Below are positions 6,231-10,522 of a stretch of 10,522 nucleotides of DNA, piece by piece. The DNA is from an uncultured Austwickia sp. (GTDB lineage Bacteria > Actinomycetota > Actinomycetes > Actinomycetales > Dermatophilaceae), in the NCBI GenBank assembly GCA_934678955.1, contig CAKUSI010000115.1:1-10522 (forward strand), written 5' to 3'. Position 1 is the first letter of the stretch. Every line of letters begins with the position of its first letter. The translations under genes and the position numbers were made by a program. Under the pieces are notes generated by a model that was not told where the DNA came from, did no database searches, and saw nothing but the letters and a program-made list of their open reading frames with translations.

Positions 6231-7232
6231 TCAGAGTGCGCGTAGGTGTGGCCGTTCACCCGTGGTTTGGCGAGCTGAACGGAGTTCGTCGGCCACCCGG
6301 GCGGTGCCTTCAGCTGTTTCGAGGAAGCTCTCGAACTGCTCGTCTGTCAGCTCGTTGGCGAGTCCGTCGATGTCGTAGTGGGTCCACCAGTTGGCCAGCT
6401 CGCCCCAGGTCTGGATGAACGCGCGTACCGGGTATCGCACCGGCTTGCTTTCGTTGGCGAGCGTGGGCAGTGGCCGTTGAGGGGTCCGCTTGCCCTTCTT
6501 GACCGATTTCGCGTGGGCCACGGCCGCCTCGGCGCGAGCCTGAAGTTCGGCTTCGCGGCGCTGCCGGGTGATGGCGTCGGCGTCGCGGATCGCTTGATAG
6601 ATCGGATGCACCGGATCGCCGGCCTCGATCCGCTCCAGCCCAGCGGCGGCCTCGGTGCGCAAGGTCTCGGCTTGAGCGGGGTCGTTGGCGATGCCTTCGA
6701 GGTAGCCGATCTTGTCCATCGTCTTGTAGGACGCGCCTCCGGGGATCATCGCGGCGGCCTGTTCGTCGGCGCGCCCGTGCGGGGTGTCTGACGGTGTGGG
6801 AAATCTTCCCGCACCGTCGTTTCCCGGCTGGTTCCCGCTGCTGAACTGTGTGGCGCTCTGGCGTCGGGCGGCGTCTTCGGCCATGATCTGCTTCAGTTCC
6901 CGGTACAAGCCAGCGGCTTCGAGCTGGGTGTAGGGCTTGTGGAGCATGTTGTCGTCCTGCTCGGCGAGAAGGTGCCCGAGCCGGTCGGAGAGGCCGCTTC
7001 GCACCCACACGTTGACGGTGCGCCAGCCAAGCCTCTTGATCGCGGCGAGGCGACGTGCCCCGCATACGAGCACACCATCGATGGTGATCGTGAGGGGTTG
7101 CAGCAGTCCGTCGCGTTCGATGGACGCGGCCAGCGCGTCGATGTCGCCGAGGTCGGCGCGGTGCCGGTGCCCCACCAGGATCGAATCGACGGCCCGGTCA
7201 AGTTGGATGCTGCCGATCTTTGGCTCGGTCAC
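6231..7232 (-). CDS. ParB-like protein (ParB/Spo0J N-terminal domain)
   Basis: This 333-residue protein has an N-terminal ParB/sulfiredoxin-like domain (about 15-85). It contains DIDALAASIERDGLLQPLTI and the CGARRLAAIKRLG segment (57-69), a variant of the GERR CTP-binding motif in which Ala replaces Glu. A helical DNA-binding-like region follows (about 95-175). After it come a charged helical stretch rich in Arg/Glu/Ala and Lys (about 225-255) and a C-terminal helical tail. GTG 7232 overlaps the preceding stop as GTGA, indicating translational coupling. No ParA-type ATPase is in the window. It may help segregate an extrachromosomal form of the element, or act as an element-encoded regulator or DNA-binding protein. 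The domain call is strong; the function is inferred. Confidence 0.88.
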   Translation of the reverse strand: MTEPKIGSIQLDRAVDSILVGHRHRADLGDIDALAASIERDGLLQPLTITIDGVLVCGARRLAAIKRLGWRTVNVWVRSGLSDRLGHLLAEQDDNMLHKPYTQLEAAGLYRELKQIMAEDAARRQSATQFSSGNQPGNDGAGRFPTPSDTPHGRADEQAAAMIPGGASYKTMDKIGYLEGIANDPAQAETLRTEAAAGLERIEAGDPVHPIYQAIRDADAITRQRREAELQARAEAAVAHAKSVKKGKRTPQRPLPTLANESKPVRYPVRAFIQTWGELANWWTHYDIDGLANELTDEQFESFLETAEGTARVADELRSARQTTGERPHLRAL

Positions 7233-8116
7233 GTCGCCTCACCGCCTACACCGCGCGGTGCGGCCAACGCCAGAGCGAGGATCAGATCGTCGTCGCGCAG
7301 CAGCAGGTCGAGGGTCTCGCCGAGCAGTAGTCGCAGCAGGACGCCGCGTCCGCTGCTGGTTGCCGCGTACGCCGGGTGCGGGTGGCCGAGCAGTGCCTTG
7401 AGCAGAAGGGTCCAGGAGCGGTGCGGCAGATCGAGCAGGGCCCGCGCGTGACGGTCCCGGCGCAGCGCCTCGTAGGCGGACTGACGAGTGCCGGCCCGCA
7501 TCAACGCGCCGCACACGTGCTCCACCGACGCCCGGGCAGCGTCGGGCGGCCAGTCGAGCAGGCACAGCATCGCGATGGCGTCCTCTGCCGCCGAGCCAGC
7601 GGACATGCAGGCCTGGGCCGAGCCGACACCCTCGCGCGGCTCAGTGTCGAAGTCGCTGGGAAGGGAATCGGTGCTATGGAAGGCGGGATGGTAGTCGGTA
7701 AGCGCGGTGTCGCGTTCGGAGAACCGTTCGGGGTCGTGGAACGCCGAGACGTGCGCGCGGCGGGCCTGGTGCACCGAGCAGAGAAGGCCTTGGGCACGTT
7801 CCTCGTAGACGCAAGTGATCCGGACAGCGTGGGTGATGATCGCCCACGGGTCGTTGGCTTCGCGGGTCGAGCGGTACTGCATCGCGTCGAATGCCGCAGC
7901 GACCGCCTCCCACGTGTCGAGCTTGTGCTTGCGTGCCAAGGCGCGGTACTTGTCGGCGGCGAACTCCATCAGCTCGCGTGCCACCGGATCGTGAACCCAG
8001 GCGTCCTCGCCGCCCACGTAGAGACGGTTGAGCAGGGCACGCAGGCCCTCGCTGGTGGTGAAGTCCTCAGGCCTGTGGGCCGTCTGCTCGGCGCTGGTGC
8101 TGGTGGTTGTGGTCAT
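7229..8116 (-). CDS. Hypothetical helical protein of the ICE core
   Basis: This 295-residue protein begins at ATG 8116, with a strong AGGAGGT about 9 bases upstream. The frame runs further upstream, but that part overlaps the structured leader. I do not recognise the family with certainty. Residues about 18-120 are helical, with LARKHKLDTWEAVAAAFDAM followed by NDPWAIITHAVRITCVYEERA. That pattern is faintly like region 2 of sigma factors (a conserved acidic/aromatic helix followed by a PWA motif and basic segment), but this is a guess. The middle (about 135-180) is acidic and poorly conserved-looking. The C-terminal half (from about residue 185) is again helical, and Leu-rich near the end (LLRLLLGETLDLLLRDDD). 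Its stop overlaps the ParB start as GTGA, so the two are coupled and may act together in maintenance or regulation. Confidence 0.75.
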   Translation of the reverse strand: MTTTTSTSAEQTAHRPEDFTTSEGLRALLNRLYVGGEDAWVHDPVARELMEFAADKYRALARKHKLDTWEAVAAAFDAMQYRSTREANDPWAIITHAVRITCVYEERAQGLLCSVHQARRAHVSAFHDPERFSERDTALTDYHPAFHSTDSLPSDFDTEPREGVGSAQACMSAGSAAEDAIAMLCLLDWPPDAARASVEHVCGALMRAGTRQSAYEALRRDRHARALLDLPHRSWTLLLKALLGHPHPAYAATSSGRGVLLRLLLGETLDLLLRDDDLILALALAAPRGVGGEAT

Positions 8117-8203
8117 GGTGTCGGCACCTCCTGACAGGCAGGTGCGCGCTCGCTCCCGCGAGTGCGTCCTGCGTGCCGATGCCGTCGGGGCCATGACCTG
8201 TCA
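8117..8203 (-). promoter_or_regulatory. Structured 5' leader around the Shine-Dalgarno of the 7229-8116 gene
   Basis: Within the 93-base gap a hairpin at 8138-8172 has 13 pairs: outer GCAGG/CCTGC, then CGC/GCG and CTCGC/GCGAG around a 4-base loop. Two further exact 7-base complementarities flank it: 8121-8127 with 8173-8179, and 8132-8138 with 8197-8203. They cross rather than nest. The Shine-Dalgarno lies between their downstream arms, so either pairing could affect ribosome access. Confidence 0.4.
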
Positions 8204-8209
8204 CCACGC

Positions 8210-8614
8210 TCAGCTCATCGAGACCCCGGGCCGGGACGCCTGAGACGAGGGTGCGCTGCTGCGCCCGAACGCCGAGATCGGCGGCAATCGGCGGGCACGA
8301 TCCCCGAGACGACGTGCTCCGGCACTGATCGGGGTCCGGGTGCGGCGCGCCAATTCGGCCTGGAAGTCGAGACCTCTACCGGCCGCGTGCGCCGAGTGAC
8401 GAGCGATCAAGTCGGTCGTGCGCACCCACTCGACGCCCCGGCCGCGAACGATTGCGTGGTGCTTGTCGTCACGGGCGACCTGCGCAACCCGTACCGCCTC
8501 GGGAGTGCTCGTTGCCTCGACGGATTCGGTGCGCTCGCGCGGCTCGTGGGGTACCTGACGAGCCGGATCGGGCTCAGTGGCGCCGTTCTGCTGGGGGGTG
8601 TCGGTGGTGTTCAT
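8210..8614 (-). CDS. Small hypothetical protein of the ICE core
   Basis: This 134-residue protein starts at ATG 8614, with AAGGAG about 8 bases upstream. The start overlaps the stop of the DUF2637-type gene as ATGA, so it is translationally coupled. Third codon positions are GC-rich throughout, supporting a real gene. The N-terminal 35 residues are polar and disordered-looking. The centre, about 45-95, is the best-formed part: WVRTTDLIARHSAHAAGRGLD then FQAELARRTR. It is helical and basic, and compatible with binding nucleic acid or a partner protein. The C-terminus is Arg/Ser/Pro-rich. I recognise no named family. Position between a DNA-binding membrane protein and the ParB pair suggests a regulatory or accessory role. 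Confidence 0.72.
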   Translation of the reverse strand: MNTTDTPQQNGATEPDPARQVPHEPRERTESVEATSTPEAVRVAQVARDDKHHAIVRGRGVEWVRTTDLIARHSAHAAGRGLDFQAELARRTRTPISAGARRLGDRARRLPPISAFGRSSAPSSQASRPGVSMS

Positions 8615-9297
8615 GGGGTTGTCTCCTTCCGCTCGTCGGAGGTGTCGTCGGTGTCAGCCAGGTGCGCGACGGCGAACCAGCGGCCGACGGTCGAGGGATG
8701 TACCCCGAGCTCGCGGGCGATCCGCTTGTTCGACCAGCCCGCCTCGCGCAACTCCCATCCCAGAGCCCTCCGATCGACGACCGTCGCCGTCGCGCCCCGA
8801 GCAGGCTGTTGTGGATCACCAGCTGGTAGCGCCGGCAAGGCATCCGCAGCGACCGTCGATAACGACGCGCCCGCGGGTAGTTTGGTGTCGGTTCCGGCTG
8901 GTCGAGTGAGGATCACGGTCAAGTGGGTGATGGCGAGCAGCACGACGGGCGGCACCGCCGCGACGGAGGCCGCGAGCACGCCCGGGACGTCGGCGTCCGC
9001 GGCAACGACGGCGTGGATGGCGTTAGCGGTGACTGAGACGAGCGCGCCGCCGACCAGAAGAGCCCACGGGTACCAGGCCGAGCTCTGCCCGGCCAGCGCC
9101 ACGACGGCGACCGTGGCGACAACGATGATGCCGTCCACGATCAGCGGCCAGGCCCACGCCTGCCCGGCGCCGATCCCTGAGCGAGCGGCGAGGTCGGCCA
9201 GCGACACGAACGACAACCAGAACGCGCCGGCGGCGATGAACACCGTCCCGGCCGCCGACGTTACGACCGCCCACCTACGCCCATCCGTGGCGCGCAT
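8611..9297 (-). CDS. DUF2637-type four-helix membrane protein with C-terminal helix-turn-helix
   Basis: This 228-residue protein has four predicted membrane helices at about residues 9-33, 48-69, 75-99 and 105-131. They include WPLIVDG near the second helix and TANAIHA in the third, as in DUF2637 proteins of actinobacterial plasmids and ICEs. A Pro/Ala-rich linker leads to a helix-turn-helix at about 178-208 (LREAGWSNKRIARELGVHPS then TVGRWF), resembling resolvase or Trp-repressor-like DNA-binding helices. The start is ATG 9297, overlapping the prim-pol stop as TGATG, with GGGG about 6 bases upstream; GTG 9300 is an alternative. The role is unknown. The layout suggests a membrane-tethered DNA-binding protein. 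DUF2637 proteins often sit beside plasmid-spread genes, but no transfer function can be read from this sequence. Confidence 0.85.
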   Translation of the reverse strand: MRATDGRRWAVVTSAAGTVFIAAGAFWLSFVSLADLAARSGIGAGQAWAWPLIVDGIIVVATVAVVALAGQSSAWYPWALLVGGALVSVTANAIHAVVAADADVPGVLAASVAAVPPVVLLAITHLTVILTRPAGTDTKLPAGASLSTVAADALPALPAGDPQQPARGATATVVDRRALGWELREAGWSNKRIARELGVHPSTVGRWFAVAHLADTDDTSDERKETTP

Positions 9298-10244
9298 CAC
9301 ATGCCCCGCCCTCGTTGACACGCGGCCGGCGGCGGGTTGCGCTGCCGCTCGAACCACCCCGCCGAACGTTCGCCACCGGTCGGTGGGTCTGGACGCGACG
9401 GCCAACGGGGTGCGGGCGGGACGAGGCGATAGGCGGAGCGCACCGTCGTGGTGATCTCTCGCTCGCTGAGCCCTGCTTGGCTCGCGGCAGTGGTGAGGAC
9501 ATCGAGCGCATTGGAGGCGGGTACGCCGTTCTCCGCGAGCCGGCAGGCCGCCCAGAACACGCTGCGGTTCCGTTCGCCCTCATCCCGCCCGGCGACCCAC
9601 GCCGCCAGTCGCGCAACATCGGCCCCTTGGGCCTCGACGCCTATGCGAAGGGTGGCGGGTTCGGGACGAGGATCAAGGAGCTCTCGCAGCTCGGCCGCAT
9701 CGAGATGGGCGCGATCGGCGCTGGCGCTCACCACTTCGTATCGCGTCGGCACGTGGTCGATGACCCGCGCCGAGGGCGGCACGATGATGTAGCCGCCGTC
9801 ACCCCGGAAGTCGACACCTGCAGCGGCAGCCTGCCACGACCGTTGCTCGACGCCCGGCGTCGCAGCGTAGAAGGCGTGTAACCCTCCCGACGGAGTCCGC
9901 ACCAGCAGCGCCCATCCGCCGACCAGTCCAGCGCGGCTGGCGCGGTCGAACGCGATCCGCCCATCGGCGCGGCCGTGCACGTCGACATCCACCACGACCA
10001 TCCCTGAGGTGCCGCCGGTCGGAACACCCAGGTTTGCCTCAGGTGTCCGGGACCACCAGGCCTCGACCTCCGCAACGCGGGTGGTCGCGTCGCGGAACCC
10101 GTGCGGGGTGATGGGCTGTTTCCCGTCCGGCGCGCACGGACACACCGGCACACCCGCCCGTGCGAGTCTTCGGGCGGCGACCGCCAGGGTCGCTGCTCCA
10201 CTGGCGCGGAGCAGCGCCCTGGTGAAATCCGGCGGCTCGGTCAT
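9297..10244 (-). CDS. Primase-polymerase (prim-pol) N-terminal domain protein
   Basis: This 315-residue protein belongs to the AEP prim-pol superfamily (bifunctional DNA primase/polymerase, N-terminal domain), which makes primers and short DNA for mobile-element replication. Visible motifs: GKQPITPHGFRDATT (41-55); the metal-binding VVVDVDVHG with Asp86 and Asp88; TPSGGLHAFY (117-126), whose His binds nucleotide; and GVDFRGDGGYIIVPPS (143-158). The C-terminal 110 residues hold a helical region like PriCT (ERNRSVFWAACRLAENGV) and a Pro-rich tail. No helicase domain follows, so it is the short, stand-alone form. The start is ATG 10244, sharing a base with the previous stop (TGATG) with GGGAG 5 bases upstream; GTG 10247 is possible. 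It probably primes complementary-strand synthesis after transfer or supports replication. Confidence 0.92.
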   Translation of the reverse strand: MTEPPDFTRALLRASGAATLAVAARRLARAGVPVCPCAPDGKQPITPHGFRDATTRVAEVEAWWSRTPEANLGVPTGGTSGMVVVDVDVHGRADGRIAFDRASRAGLVGGWALLVRTPSGGLHAFYAATPGVEQRSWQAAAAGVDFRGDGGYIIVPPSARVIDHVPTRYEVVSASADRAHLDAAELRELLDPRPEPATLRIGVEAQGADVARLAAWVAGRDEGERNRSVFWAACRLAENGVPASNALDVLTTAASQAGLSEREITTTVRSAYRLVPPAPRWPSRPDPPTGGERSAGWFERQRNPPPAACQRGRGM

Positions 10245-10522
10245 CACAGCTCCCGCCCTGCCAGCACCGGCACCGCTGGGTGACGATCAGATTCAGCCAA
10301 CGACGACATGGCCGCCTGCGTGGGGCTCGCGGGTGGACGCATCGCAGCGTCACGGTCGAGTCCCGGCGGGGTGCCGTCCCCCACTTGGGGTGTGTCGAGT
10401 TGGTCGAGGATCGCCAGCGCGGTCTTGCGCACGCGTTCGCCGGTCGCTTGAACCACCTGGGCGGGCTCGTGGCCTTCTACCCTGGCGGCCCAGGTCGAGA
10501 CGTACGGGATTGTGTACCCGGT
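10244..10522 (-). CDS. Probable ArdC-like antirestriction protein, C-terminal end (partial)
   Basis: The frame is open from the right edge to a TGA at 10244-10246, so this is the last 92 residues of a longer gene. The segment GYTIPYVSTWA, followed within 40 residues by VVQATGERVRKTALAILDQL, matches the end of ArdC-type proteins. In those a Tyr/Trp-containing motif and a helix with Arg and Ile/Leu follow the zinc peptidase-like domain. ArdC proteins bind single-stranded DNA and protect incoming DNA from restriction. The diagnostic HExxH and N-terminal ssDNA-binding domain would lie outside the window, so the call rests on the tail only. The last 40 residues are Pro/Ala-rich and probably disordered. 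The stop overlaps the prim-pol start, so the genes are coupled. Confidence 0.55.
   Translation of the reverse strand, partial: TGYTIPYVSTWAARVEGHEPAQVVQATGERVRKTALAILDQLDTPQVGDGTPPGLDRDAAMRPPASPTQAAMSSLAESDRHPAVPVLAGREL

Noticed and set aside
8117..8194. N-terminal extension of the 7229-8116 gene
   Set aside because: The extension is Arg/Ser-rich, has no ribosome site and covers the structured leader; ATG 8116 has a near-perfect Shine-Dalgarno.
9298..9405. N-terminal extension of the DUF2637-type protein
   Set aside because: It would overlap the prim-pol gene by over 100 bases; TGATG at 9297 is the better start.
8162..9454. A 430-codon open frame on the plus strand
   Set aside because: It is antisense to three genes with ribosome sites and coupled starts, its composition is low in hydrophobic order, and it shows no motif; it is a by-product of high GC.

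Overview
The window is high-GC actinobacterial DNA. Third codon positions are GC-rich, GTG starts are frequent, and genes are tightly overlapped. It reads as part of an integrative and conjugative element (ICE) or conjugative plasmid that carries a mercury-resistance insert. No rRNA, tRNA, CRISPR array or IS transposase was seen. Family names come from recognising motifs by eye; no database search was run.

Layout: every gene except merR is on the minus strand, so transcription runs right to left. From the right edge: the 3' end of a probable ArdC-type antirestriction gene (from 10522), a primase-polymerase (prim-pol) domain protein (10244-9297), a DUF2637-type membrane protein with a C-terminal helix-turn-helix (9297-8611), a small hypothetical (8614-8210), a 295-residue hypothetical behind a structured leader (8116-7229), a ParB-like protein (7232-6231), a single-pass membrane protein with a VirB8/TcpC-like layout (6220-5507), and a three-domain cell-wall hydrolase (5494-3887). 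Start/stop overlaps (TGATG, ATGA, GTGA) or gaps of about 10 bases link most of these, so they probably form one operon covering DNA processing, maintenance and the start of the mating channel.

From 3886 to about 1863 the operon is interrupted by a mer module: merR on the plus strand and merA divergent on the minus strand, sharing a perfect-dyad MerR operator. merR converges on the hydrolase gene across two inverted repeats. No mercury transporter (merT/P/C), merB or NmerA domain is visible.

Left of merA, conjugation genes resume. First come an ORF with no credible start (1862-1641) and a small gene that looks frameshifted by one base (1644-1433). Then come two paralogous two-helix membrane proteins (1426-1160 and 998-678) and the 5' part of a TrbL/VirB6-like polytopic channel protein that runs off the left edge (647-1).

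Main points of interest: a mer module inside a transfer operon so that the mercury promoter points at downstream transfer genes; a small gene restored by a single base in a tandem repeat; a crossed-pairing leader around a Shine-Dalgarno site; and a membrane protein fused to a helix-turn-helix.
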